Positions 44,339-52,497 of a DNA stretch of 64,000 nt are shown here, piece after piece. How positions within the stretch are numbered: position 1 is the first letter of the stretch; each line of letters begins with the position of its first letter. Location: the NCBI RefSeq assembly GCF_021129235.1, contig NZ_JAJOMA010000024.1, forward strand, positions 1 through 64,000, read 5' to 3'. This DNA comes from Kineosporia mesophila. Its GTDB lineage: Bacteria > Actinomycetota > Actinomycetes > Actinomycetales > Kineosporiaceae. A program made the translations under genes and the position numbers. Under the pieces are notes generated by a model. It was not told the origin of the DNA and did no database searches. It saw only the letters and a list, made by a program, of their open reading frames with translations.

Positions 44339-46912
44339 GTGCCGACGCTGGCCGTTCGCTCCCTGACCCTGATGGCGACCGCCGTGACGTCCGCCGTCCT
44401 GGGCTGGGCCGGGCTCAACCTGCTCTACGACCCGGCGGCGGGGGCACCGGTCTGGTGGCCCCTGGCCGGGTTCGGCGCGGTGATCCTGGTCTTCGGCTCC
44501 CGACCGCTGTGGCCCTGGATGGTGGGTGGCCTCGCGGCCGGGTCGACGCCGATCGTGCTGCTCTACGAGCTGAACACGGTCAACGTCGCCGGGCTGATCG
44601 CGGGACTGTGCGAGACCCTGATGATCGCCCTGCTGCTGCGGCGCACACGCCCTCGCAGCGCCCTGGACGAGTCGCTGATGGACACGGTGCGCGTGCTCGC
44701 CTGCGTTCTCGCCGGAAGCGCCGTCGCGTCGGTGGTGTTCGCCGTGATCGGGTCGAGCGGAGACCGGACGATCATGAGCCTGTGGTCCGAGTTCGCCCGT
44801 AATCACCTGCTCGGCCTGATGGTCGTCTCACCCTGCCTGGCGGTGAGCGTCAGTCGCGACGAACTGCTCGTGCTGCTGCGCAACCGGCGGGCGAACCTGG
44901 AATGGCTGGCTCAGATTGTGGTGACGATGATCGCCGCGTCGCTGGTGTTCCTCACCCATCAGCACCTGGTCGGCGCGACGATCCTGGTGCTCCCGCTGCT
45001 CTGGTGCGCGCTGCGTCTCGGTCCGCTGCGGACGATGGCCGCCCTGGTGCTGGTCGTCTCGGCGGCCGGGATCGGTGCGGGCCACGGCCCGGAGCAGATC
45101 GCGGCGCGGGAATCGGGGACGGAAGGGTTCATGGCTCTCCAGCTGTCCCTGGGAGTGCTGTGCCTGACCGCGATGGTGACCTCCATGGCCGGGCGCCTGC
45201 GGGAACGGACGATGCAGCTGGTGCACGAGCGCACAGGGGACCTGAACAAGGCCGAGCGGATCGCGGGGATCGGATCGGCCCGCTGGAACCCCACGACCGG
45301 CCGCACCGTCTGGAGCGAAGGGCTGCACCTGCTGCTCGGCACCGATCCGCACAAGGCGCGGCCGAGCCCCGAGGAGTACCTGACCCACATCCATCCCGAC
45401 GACCTGGAACGAGTCACCGCCGACGTCGGGGCCCTGGCGGAACGGGGCGAGGCCTCGACCCTGGAGTACCGGATCGTGCGGACCGACGACGAGGTGCGCG
45501 ACGTGGTGCTGCGCTCGCTGGCCGAACGCCGGCCCGGCGGGACGGTGAGTGACGTGTTCACCATCGTTCAGGACGTCACCCAGGCCCGGGCGGCCGCCGC
45601 CGAGCTGAAACGGGTGCACGACGAACTGACCGCCGTGCTGGACGCAGTCACCGGCACGGCGATCATGGGGACGAGCGGGCCGCACGGCATCATCTCGTTC
45701 TTCAACGTCGGCGCGGAGAACCTGTTCGGCTACCGCGCCGACGAGGTGATCGGCACGATGAACGCCTGGGACGTGCACGCCCCCGACGATCTGGAGCGCC
45801 GGGACGAGAGCGGTTCCGATCAGCGGGAACTGATCGCTGAAACGCTCGCGCGGGACGGCACCTACAGCGGGCAGCACACCTTCCTGCGTCAGGACGGATC
45901 CACTTTCCCCGGGCATCTCACGATCACCATCCAGCTCCTGTCCGACGGCACGCCCAGGGGTTTCATCGGGGCGATCACCGACCTGACCTCGGTCCTGAGC
46001 GCCCGGGAGAACCTGGCCGAGAGCGAGAACCGGTTCCGGCTGGCCTTCGACACCTCACCGATGGGCATGGCGATCGTCTCGCTGTCGACCGCCGATCCTG
46101 GTCGCTTCCTGCGGGTCAACGAGGCCCTGTGCGAATTCGCGGGGGTGAGCGCGGAGTACATGCTCGCGGCCGGCATCGGTGACTTCCTGGGCGACGACGA
46201 GCACTGGGAGGAGTCGATGACGAACCTGGCCGACATGATGACCGGCCGCCGCGACGCCCTGGTCGTCGAGCGCCGCCTGCGCCGCCCCGCCGGGGGCCAT
46301 CAATGGGGCCGTCTGTCGATGTCGGCCGTGCGCCCCGACGGTGACCGTGACGCGTACCTGATCGTGCTGGTCGAAGACATCACCGCCCGCAAGGAACTCA
46401 CCGAGCAGCTCCAGCACGAGGCCGCCCACGACTCCCTGACCGGCCTGCCGAACCGTCTGCATCTGCATCGTCAGCTGGACCGGGAGCTCCGGGAACGCCG
46501 AAAGGGTTACGTGGCGATGCTCTATCTGGACCTGGACGGGTTCAAGGCGGTGAACGACTCCCAGGGCCACGGGGCCGGCGACGAGCTGCTGGTGCAGGTG
46601 GCCGACCGGATCGCGGCCTCGGTGCGCTCGAGTGACGTGGTCGCCCGGCTGGGTGGTGACGAGTTCGCCGTGCTCTGCGCGGGCGTGCCCGACATCGAGA
46701 CCGCCATGCGCATCGGCCGCAGCGTGCTCGCCTCCATCTCCCGGGAGTTCGACCTCAGCCGGACCCGGGCCCGCGTCGGCGCGAGCATCGGCGTGGCCGT
46801 CGCCACCGACGGGGACACCGGCCCCGAACTGCTGCACGCGGCCGACCAGGCGATGTACGAGGCCAAACGGGCGGGTAAGGGCACGGTGCTGTTCAACGAG
46901 CGGGCCCGGTGA
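44339..46912 (+). CDS. MASE1-PAS-PAS-PAS-GGDEF diguanylate cyclase
   Basis: An 857-residue signalling protein. A MASE1-like membrane sensor of about eight helices spans residues 1-280. A short coiled coil leads to three PAS domains at about 305-420 (IAGIGSARWNPTTGRTVWSE), 425-550 (LDAVTGTAIMGTSGPHGIIS) and 555-680 (RFRLAFDTSPMGMAIVSLST). The GGDEF domain at about 690-855 has the active motif LGGDEFAVL. There is no EAL domain. It should make cyclic-di-GMP; no RxxD inhibitory site was recognised with confidence. The GTG at 44339 follows a GGGG tract. It may signal to the MshE-domain glycosyltransferase in this window, but that link is speculation. Confidence 0.88.
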   Translation: MPTLAVRSLTLMATAVTSAVLGWAGLNLLYDPAAGAPVWWPLAGFGAVILVFGSRPLWPWMVGGLAAGSTPIVLLYELNTVNVAGLIAGLCETLMIALLLRRTRPRSALDESLMDTVRVLACVLAGSAVASVVFAVIGSSGDRTIMSLWSEFARNHLLGLMVVSPCLAVSVSRDELLVLLRNRRANLEWLAQIVVTMIAASLVFLTHQHLVGATILVLPLLWCALRLGPLRTMAALVLVVSAAGIGAGHGPEQIAARESGTEGFMALQLSLGVLCLTAMVTSMAGRLRERTMQLVHERTGDLNKAERIAGIGSARWNPTTGRTVWSEGLHLLLGTDPHKARPSPEEYLTHIHPDDLERVTADVGALAERGEASTLEYRIVRTDDEVRDVVLRSLAERRPGGTVSDVFTIVQDVTQARAAAAELKRVHDELTAVLDAVTGTAIMGTSGPHGIISFFNVGAENLFGYRADEVIGTMNAWDVHAPDDLERRDESGSDQRELIAETLARDGTYSGQHTFLRQDGSTFPGHLTITIQLLSDGTPRGFIGAITDLTSVLSARENLAESENRFRLAFDTSPMGMAIVSLSTADPGRFLRVNEALCEFAGVSAEYMLAAGIGDFLGDDEHWEESMTNLADMMTGRRDALVVERRLRRPAGGHQWGRLSMSAVRPDGDRDAYLIVLVEDITARKELTEQLQHEAAHDSLTGLPNRLHLHRQLDRELRERRKGYVAMLYLDLDGFKAVNDSQGHGAGDELLVQVADRIAASVRSSDVVARLGGDEFAVLCAGVPDIETAMRIGRSVLASISREFDLSRTRARVGASIGVAVATDGDTGPELLHAADQAMYEAKRAGKGTVLFNERAR

Positions 46913-46972
46913 TCCTTGCCGGTTCGGCGTGTTCGACGCGCGACGCCGGGATGGAGGGGGCACGGTGTGCGC

Positions 46973-47728
46973 ATGAAGGACTCACTTGCCGCCCGCGCCG
47001 AGACGCTGGGCACCCTGCACGCCCGTCGCCCCCTGGTACTCCCCACCGTGTGGGACGCCTGGTCGGCCCGAACCGCGGTGGCCGCCGGGTTCGAGGCGCT
47101 CACCATCGGCAGTCACCCCCTCGCCGACTCCCGCGGCGCGTCCGACCAGGAGGGGCAGACCTTCGCCGAGGTCATCGACGCGGTCCGCCCGATCATCGCC
47201 GCCGTCGGCGTCCCGGTCTCGGTCGATCTGGAGTCCGGCTACGGCCAGAGCCCCGAAGCCCTCATCGAGGGCCTGCTCGACGCCGGTGGCGTGGGCCTGA
47301 ACATCGAGGACACCGTGCACTCCGAGGGTGGGCGCGTGCGCACCACCCAGGAGCACGCCGACTACATCGCCGGCCTGCGCGCGGCCGCCGACAAGGCCGG
47401 CGTCAACGTGTGGATCAACGGCCGCACCGACCTGTTCGCCCACGCCGCCGACCACGCCGCGGTGGCCGACGAGGCGATCGTGCGTCTGAAGGCACTCGTC
47501 GAGGCCGGCGCCGACAGCGTCTACCCGGTGAAGATCCAGGACAACGACGAGCTGCTCACCGCTGTTGTGCAAGCCATTTCGGTGCCGGTCAACTCCACGG
47601 CCCACCCGGTCAAGCACGACCTGGCCCGCTTCGCCCGCCTCGGCGTCGGGCGCATCACCTACGGCCCGCTGCTGCAGTCGGCCCTGACCGACTCGATGAA
47701 GGCCATGATCGGCCCCTGGCGAGGCTGA
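46973..47728 (+). CDS. Isocitrate lyase/PEP mutase-family protein
   Basis: A 251-residue TIM-barrel protein. Mg-binding acidic residues lie in VPVSVDLESGYG and VGLNIEDTVHSEGG, and NGRTDLFAH is typical of the PEP mutase/ICL superfamily. The KKCGH cysteine loop of true isocitrate and methylisocitrate lyases is absent, so it belongs to the oxaloacetate decarboxylase/PEP mutase-like side. The exact reaction is unknown. It starts at the ATG at 46973, 60 bp after the GGDEF gene. A long hairpin just past the stop closes the transcript. Confidence 0.82.
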   Translation: MKDSLAARAETLGTLHARRPLVLPTVWDAWSARTAVAAGFEALTIGSHPLADSRGASDQEGQTFAEVIDAVRPIIAAVGVPVSVDLESGYGQSPEALIEGLLDAGGVGLNIEDTVHSEGGRVRTTQEHADYIAGLRAAADKAGVNVWINGRTDLFAHAADHAAVADEAIVRLKALVEAGADSVYPVKIQDNDELLTAVVQAISVPVNSTAHPVKHDLARFARLGVGRITYGPLLQSALTDSMKAMIGPWRG

Positions 47729-47736
47729 CCGTCATC

Positions 47737-47775
47737 GGGGAGGATCCGTGCGTCGTATCCGCACGGATCTTCCCC
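47737..47775 (+). terminator. Terminator hairpin after the PEP mutase-like gene
   Basis: A 16-bp stem (47737-47752 with 47760-47775, one mismatch; core GATCCGTGCG) has a seven-base loop. It is 8 bp past the stop codon. A separate 16-bp perfect palindrome, GTTTGGGGCCCCAAAC, lies at 47783-47798. Confidence 0.75.
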
Positions 47776-47804
47776 GGTCTGGGTTTGGGGCCCCAAACGA
47801 CGAA

Positions 47805-47825
47805 AGGGACCCTCGCGGGATCCCT
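47805..47825 (-). terminator. Terminator of the disrupted tRNA gene
   Basis: Read on the minus strand, AGGGATCCC and GGGTCCCT pair with a one-base bulge and are followed by TTTCGT. It lies 14 bases past the tRNA 3' end, where an actinobacterial tRNA terminator is expected. It marks the sequence to the left as original chromosome. Confidence 0.6.
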
Positions 47826-47838
47826 CTTGTCAGTGAAG

Positions 47839-47869
47839 CTCCCCCCACTGGACTTGAACCAGTAACCCT
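47839..47869 (-). other. Attachment site: 3' fragment of a tRNA gene (tRNA-Asn-like)
   Basis: On the minus strand this reads AGGGTT, the T-arm ACTGG-TTCAAGT-CCAGT, the acceptor strand GGGGGGA and a final G. This matches the 3' part of actinobacterial tRNA-Asn; CCA is not encoded. No anticodon arm or 5' half follows at higher coordinates, so it is the displaced copy left when the element recombined into the tRNA 3' end. The intact tRNA should be at the other end of the element. The tRNA identity is probable rather than certain. Confidence 0.7.
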
Positions 47870-48080
47870 GCGAGACACCGTCGATGTTGGTGGATGGCTG
47901 TGGAGGCTTATCGTATGAGCCCTGACCTCAGCGCCTTGGCTCCGTCTAGTAGATCGGCCCGTGGTCGTTTGCGGTCGATCGTCGTTGAATCGCGTGCATT
48001 AATCGTGCGTGCTGGCGTAGACACGCACCCCAACTCCCATAGTGTCGCCGTAAGGCCGATCACCTGGCTACAGTTGCCGT

Positions 48081-49349
48081 GTGAGCGACTACAGCGACGA
48101 CACAGACTCTGATACAGAACCAGGTGTTTTAGAGGCGGAGGCAGCGCAGGGATCTGACGACGAGAAGGTTTACGATCCCGAAGCGGGAGAAGTAGATGAA
48201 GACCCCATTTCTGCTCAAGAGGCGCTGAGATATTTTGGTGCAGACTTCGATGTTGACGGGTTAATTAGGCGCCTCAATAATGGCAATTTTGTTATACCAA
48301 ACTTTGATCCTGCCGTGGAGACCTCGGAAGGAGTGGCCGGTTTCCAGCGTAAATTTGTATGGACGAAAAAGCAAATGGATCGATTTATTGAATCCATTCT
48401 TTTAGGGTATCCAGTGCCAGGCATTTTCCTGGTCGAACGTCCCGATAGAACTTATCTCGTGCTTGATGGCCAACAGCGATTGCGCACGCTTCAGCTATTC
48501 TATTCTGGTCGCTATTGGCAAGGAGAACAGGAGCGAGTTTTTCGCCTCGCCGCGGTCGGTGAAAAGTTCAAAAGGCTAACCTACGATGGCCTAGGCGCCA
48601 CAGAAAAAAATCTTTTCAGCAACACGTTCATTCAAGCAACTGTCGTCGTGCCGAAAAACCACAATATGGCAGGCGTCTATGCATTGTTTGAGAGGATTAA
48701 CAGTGGCGGTACCAATCTCCAAAGCCATGAAATCCGAGTGGCCCTGTACAGTGGTGTTGTTATCAATGAGATTAGAGAGCTTAACCACTCGCCGGATTGG
48801 CGTGAGCTGTTCTCGCCTAAACCGCATAGTCGATTGAAAGATAATGAGCTAATTCTCCGACACTTTGCGCTACGGCCAATTGCTGAACGGCTATCAAAGT
48901 TTGGGTGGGACGAAGAAGCCGCTAAAAGCGAGTTCCTCCTGGAGAACGGCAAGGATACTGCCATTCCTCCCAATTTCTATCGGCCACCAATGGCGACGTT
49001 CTTAAATTCTTATCTAGCTCAGCATGTGGAACTGGATGAGGAAGTGCGTTCGGCGGCGAACTACTTCGGTCTCACTTGTAATTTAATTGTTCAACAGATT
49101 GGCCCGCGAGCACTCAAGATTCGCGGCGGCTCGCAGGTAAATGCAGCGCATACAGATGCGTTACTCACGGCTATATCGCTCAATATGGAGCGGGGGACGC
49201 TTATAGCCATTGATGACATTGGCGCAGCGTATAGCAGCCTTCTGGAAGACGACGATTATAAGAAGGCAATCTCGGATAGTACTTCCCATAAGGATATGGT
49301 CCTACAGCGACTCAAAGTTGCCTACCTGGCTTTTAGCGATGCGCAATGA
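48081..49349 (+). CDS. DUF262 (GmrS/ParB-like) protein of a putative HEPN defence cassette
   Basis: A 422-residue protein. After a 45-residue acidic, disordered N-terminus comes the DUF262 domain: GVAGFQRKFVWTKKQMDRFI, LLGYPVPGIFLVE, and the nucleotide-site motif D129-G-Q-Q-R133 in YLVLDGQQRLRTL. DUF262 domains are ParB/Srx-like NTPases and form the N-terminal half of GmrSD type IV restriction enzymes. Here the DUF1524 HNH nuclease half is absent; the C-terminal part is helical with no nuclease motif seen. Instead the stop overlaps the start of a HEPN-type gene. Codon usage is much more AT-rich than in the chromosome. The GTG at 48081 has no clear ribosome site. An anti-phage role is inferred. 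Confidence 0.85.
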   Translation: MSDYSDDTDSDTEPGVLEAEAAQGSDDEKVYDPEAGEVDEDPISAQEALRYFGADFDVDGLIRRLNNGNFVIPNFDPAVETSEGVAGFQRKFVWTKKQMDRFIESILLGYPVPGIFLVERPDRTYLVLDGQQRLRTLQLFYSGRYWQGEQERVFRLAAVGEKFKRLTYDGLGATEKNLFSNTFIQATVVVPKNHNMAGVYALFERINSGGTNLQSHEIRVALYSGVVINEIRELNHSPDWRELFSPKPHSRLKDNELILRHFALRPIAERLSKFGWDEEAAKSEFLLENGKDTAIPPNFYRPPMATFLNSYLAQHVELDEEVRSAANYFGLTCNLIVQQIGPRALKIRGGSQVNAAHTDALLTAISLNMERGTLIAIDDIGAAYSSLLEDDDYKKAISDSTSHKDMVLQRLKVAYLAFSDAQ

Positions 49350-49864
49350 CCGCTGATACCAGCGCCACGGCTCCGCCGAATACGCGGCAGGATGCACGAG
49401 AGCGGGTGGATCTACTTTACGAAAACTTGACTGATAGTTTTGCCGATTTTCAGCAGAATTTGTCAATCACACCGCCCTCTATCCAGGCCGACATGCATCT
49501 CTACCTCTGTATCCGCATGGCAGGGTTTCTGGAACAGCTTGTATTTCTGACTATTTCGGGATATATGCGCGAACTACTCGGAGGACACGCGCGAAATTTT
49601 TACGGTTCCTGGTTCTGGAAAGCACCTAATCTTACCCCCGAGCAATTCAAGGGATTAATAAAAAGATTTGATGATCCCTGGAAGACGGAGTTTCAAAACT
49701 TTTTGTCTGATGGCCTACGGACCTCGACGCTCAAAAACCTACTAGAGATACGCAATAAGGTGGCGCATGGGCAGAGTTACACAGGAGGTCGAGGGCAGCT
49801 CACCAGTTATATGGAGCTTGTGAGTGACATAAAAGACTGGATGTACGCACGTTTCGTAGATTAA
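49346..49864 (+). CDS. HEPN-domain protein (putative RNase, MAE_28990/MAE_18760-like)
   Basis: A 172-residue, mostly helical protein with the HEPN RNase-type motif R136-N-K-V-A-H141 in LLEIRNKVAHGQS. Before it is a long helical core (YLCIRMAGFLEQLVFLTISG). HEPN proteins with R-x4-6-H cut RNA in toxin-antitoxin, CRISPR and abortive-infection systems. A small HEPN protein directly behind a DUF262 protein is a recurring bacterial arrangement, for which the MAE_28990/MAE_18760 HEPN family name is used. The ATG overlaps the DUF262 stop (ATGA), so the two are made in fixed ratio. RNase activity is not proven. Confidence 0.8.
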   Translation: MTADTSATAPPNTRQDARERVDLLYENLTDSFADFQQNLSITPPSIQADMHLYLCIRMAGFLEQLVFLTISGYMRELLGGHARNFYGSWFWKAPNLTPEQFKGLIKRFDDPWKTEFQNFLSDGLRTSTLKNLLEIRNKVAHGQSYTGGRGQLTSYMELVSDIKDWMYARFVD

Positions 49865-49890
49865 CAATCCGTCTGTGGATGAGATAGGAA

Positions 49891-50412
49891 ATGTCTGATA
49901 GTGAAAACATCCATCTATCGGAAATAGGCCGCCTGGCGATTCTTGCCGGTTCCATCGAACGACACATGGCGGATTTGACGGCTCTTCTAGTCTCTCCCGA
50001 TTCTAGCGAGGTCGGCTATACCGTAGTGAAACGTCAGCAGTTTTCAGGTCTGGCCCAACTTGCTAATCAGGTTTTAATCAATCGTCTGAAGAATCCAGAC
50101 TCGCGATATTTCGACTTGCTGGATCCTATTTCGAAATGGATAACTGACGCCAGGAAGGTCATGCAGTGGCGTAATCAACTTCTTCATGCCACGTGGATGT
50201 TTTACCCTATCTCATCGCAGGCGTTAATACTGCGCCGTGGCGGCGAAACTGAAGATATTTCAATAGAAAAGATCCGCGGCTATGTCGCAATCGCAGAAAA
50301 AGTTGACTTGCGGGGTGGAAAGCTTTGGGAAGAATTCCTTGATCGCTGTGGCCACCTTGATGCACTAATCGAAGCCACGAAAAGAATTGACCCAGATTGG
50401 TTCGGCGAGTGA
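49891..50412 (+). CDS. Second small helical protein with HEPN-like R-x4-H motif
   Basis: A 173-residue helical protein with no family recognised by eye. It contains R94-N-Q-L-L-H99 in VMQWRNQLLHATWMF, again the HEPN RNN/R-x4-H signature, and an N-terminal helix IGRLAILAGSIERHMADLTA. It follows the first HEPN gene by 26 bp and shares the low GC and codon use of the cassette. It could be a second nuclease, an inactive partner, or an antitoxin-like inhibitor. The motif alone also occurs in non-nuclease helical proteins, so the HEPN call is moderate. Confidence 0.6.
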   Translation: MSDSENIHLSEIGRLAILAGSIERHMADLTALLVSPDSSEVGYTVVKRQQFSGLAQLANQVLINRLKNPDSRYFDLLDPISKWITDARKVMQWRNQLLHATWMFYPISSQALILRRGGETEDISIEKIRGYVAIAEKVDLRGGKLWEEFLDRCGHLDALIEATKRIDPDWFGE

Positions 50413-51089
50413 GGGGTACAGGTTAGCGCCAGATTCTATACAGCAATCATGCTCAAGCTTCCAGGACCTTGGGTCAGCTATTGCTGCAAGATCAATGGGG
50501 TGCGGATGTCGTGCGTGGCCACTGGACGCGAGGCAGCGCTTATGATGTGTGGCCCCACTAACAGCCCCCTCCGGATCAGAGGCCGCCACCGTACTTGCTG
50601 GCCGGGAGCACGGTAGCTGCTGGCACCTATAACATCATCGCTAGATGATGTTATAGGTGCCACGCTCAGCGCTGTATGAGTCGAGAGATATTCGTTTCGG
50701 AGGCTCCGACTTTGTCTATATCCTGGGAGTAATGGCCCGAGACCCCCAGGACGATGAACTAGCCGTTTTCGCAGCTGAACGTCATTTCGGTGTCGCTTGT
50801 CACCAATGCTTGGCGTGCCGGGCGCGAGTTCACGCTCATGATGTGCGGCGCCCCGACGCACTCGCCGACTAAGAGGTCGATTCTCGTGGCCGGGCGGACA
50901 CGACTTGGGCCTAAGGCACCCTGCGCTCCAGTCTGGTAGCAATACAAGGGGCAACAGGGGTAGCGAAAAGCGGCAGTTCAAGCCGTCGGCGTGCGTTGGT
51001 CTGTGTGAGGCTGCCGGAGAATGCATACCTAGATCATCTTCCAGATTCTCCCTGGGCCCCGAACCGAGTCGCGGACCCTCGTACGGTAG
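50413..51089. other. Non-coding or decayed region between the HEPN cassette and the XRE regulator
   Basis: This 677-base stretch has no gene with coding character. It holds a perfect 19-bp hairpin (50621-50662). On either side are two diverged copies of a segment of about 110 bp, around 50505-50620 and 50795-50910; both contain TTATGATGTG/CTCATGATGTG followed by a GGCCCC-rich stretch and GGCCGGG. On the minus strand both can be read as related peptides (LLVGPHIISAASRP and VGAPHIMSVNSRP), so they may be relics of a duplicated small gene. Confidence 0.5.
50621..50662. repeat. Perfect 19-bp inverted repeat with 4-base loop
   Basis: TGGCACCTATAACATCATC pairs with its exact complement at 50644-50662 across GCTA. 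The arms are AT-rich for this genome and no T-run follows. It may be an operator, a transposon-derived hairpin or a terminator for the HEPN cassette. Confidence 0.85.
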
Positions 51090-52317
51090 CTATCGCTGCG
51101 CTGCCAGCGATCGCAGGTTGTCCAAATACTCCTGACCCGCCGTTTCCGCTGAGTATCGTTCATTGACAACCGTGGCCAAGTCACGGCTCACCATGAGCAA
51201 GGAGGGGAGCGACTTCCTCTCGCCAATCAGAGCATGCTGTCCGTACGCGACAGCTGAATCCAAGTCGCCCTGTCGAGCCGCAGCCACGCCAAGAGTGATG
51301 CGGGCTTCGGAAATTCGCATTGGCGAGCGTTCTGTCCCATCAAAATCGGTTCCCGCCCGAATCACTTCATGGGCAAGCGATTCCGCTAGCGCGTCTTCAC
51401 CGAGTGTTCGATAGCAATCCATGGCATAAAAATCAAACTTTGCCGGATCGACCACAAAGTGGTTATCGAGGTTTTCGGGATGATCCATTCTCTCTAACAA
51501 CTTACGACCCTTGTCTAGGGCAACCTCCGTTTGCCGGCGATCACCGATACGAGCCCTTGGCTTCCTGCCCGAAGAGCTGGACAGCCACGCTTTGGTCAGC
51601 CGCAATTTCACCGCCAGCCTTGGCCGCCGCAACCACACCTCGATAGTCCCCACTGGTTAGGGCCGCCCAGGCACGCATTTCGTAGGCCCACCCAGAGATA
51701 TGAGCGTTGCCCGATTCGGCTCCAAGGGAAAGCGCCGATTTACGGGTTGCCTCCGAGACTCGCCGGTCCCCCAGATCGTATTCAACGCATCCGATAAGCA
51801 AGGCTAGCCAGCCGGCCAAGGTCAAAACCTCGCGATGCTGCGTCAAGGTAAGACGCTGGGTTTGGAGAGCGGCGACACGATTCAGCCAGTTCCGCCCCTC
51901 CATTAGAAGTTGTTCCGCTGGCAGGTAGGCGTACTCGGAACACAGCCGGTCAACCGTTATCCGGAGGGCATCGAGGGTGGCATTGTCGACATCGGAACGC
52001 TGCATCCGATTGACAATTTCCAGAGTCTCCATGCCACTAACCGAGGCAACTTCCGCATTTCCGTTGCGATGACCCGCGAGAGGAAAAAGTGCACGCGTGA
52101 CGGTTCCGAAGGTCGACGCAATAAGAGCCTGATAGCGCTCACCAGGAATTGTCTCTCCCGCCTCCCACCTCTTCCATTGCCTAAGCAGACTGGCATCATC
52201 CGGTAGTTCCCGATCCGAATGAAGTCGCATTGCATTTATAGCGGCCTGCTGAGACCACCCGCGAATGTTGCGCTCGACGGTAATTCGCTGTGCCCAGTGC
52301 GGTCGATTGTCACTCAC
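51090..52317 (-). pseudogene. XRE-family regulator with TPR-like tail, frameshifted
   Basis: The N-terminal frame starts at a GTG (52317) behind GAAGGGGA. It has a helix-turn-helix (NIRGWSQQAAINAMRLHSD, SLLRQWKRWEAGETIPG) and a helical-repeat region, then breaks at QEAKGSYR-stop near 51541. The neighbouring frame continues without a gap as ARIGDRRQTEVALDKGRKLL, NLDNHFVVDPAKFDFYAMDC and ends at 51090. This is the normal C-terminus of the actinomycete XRE/TPR regulators found on AICEs. Removing one C from the CCC at 51554-51556 restores a single frame of about 408 codons. It is therefore a one-base slip: either a real inactivation or a sequencing error. Confidence 0.8.
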
Positions 52318-52397
52318 GTATCGTCCCCTTCTTTGGCAATGCGAGCGAGGTATCCATCGTGTCGAGCATGGGTGACTAGCGACAGTGACAACCTGCC

Positions 52398-52435
52398 TGT
52401 CACCACTTGTCACCTACGTGTCCAGAAAGTGTCAC
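52398..52435. promoter_or_regulatory. Four helically phased TGTC(A/C)C direct repeats upstream of the XRE gene
   Basis: TGTCAC at 52398, TGTCAC at 52408, TGTCC at 52419 and TGTCAC at 52430 are spaced 10-11-11 bases, one helical turn each. An inverted AGTGACA lies at 52384. They fall in the 180-bp gap between the GntR stop and the XRE start. It looks like a cooperative operator, perhaps for the XRE regulator itself. Confidence 0.5.
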
Positions 52436-52497
52436 TGCCCGGAACGTGTGCTTTCAGTGCACTGTTCTCATCATGTTCCCGGCACAACGTAAGCGAG

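Noticed and set aside
43193-44806. 537-codon minus-strand frame across the FAD oxidase and the GGDEF start
   Set aside because: It is out of frame with the clear FAD protein and crosses into an opposite-strand gene.
44339-46912. Bifunctional GGDEF-EAL protein
   Set aside because: The protein ends about 15 residues after the GGDEF domain; no EAL sequence follows.
47839-47960. Complete tRNA gene
   Set aside because: Only the T-arm and acceptor 3' strand can be found; no anticodon or D-arm lies at higher coordinates.
48081-49349. Complete GmrSD type IV restriction enzyme
   Set aside because: Only the DUF262 half is present; no DUF1524 HNH motif was found in it or in the following genes.
50478-51026. 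182-codon minus-strand frame in the non-coding region
   Set aside because: No ribosome site or domain, and it crosses the hairpin; kept only as a possible relic.
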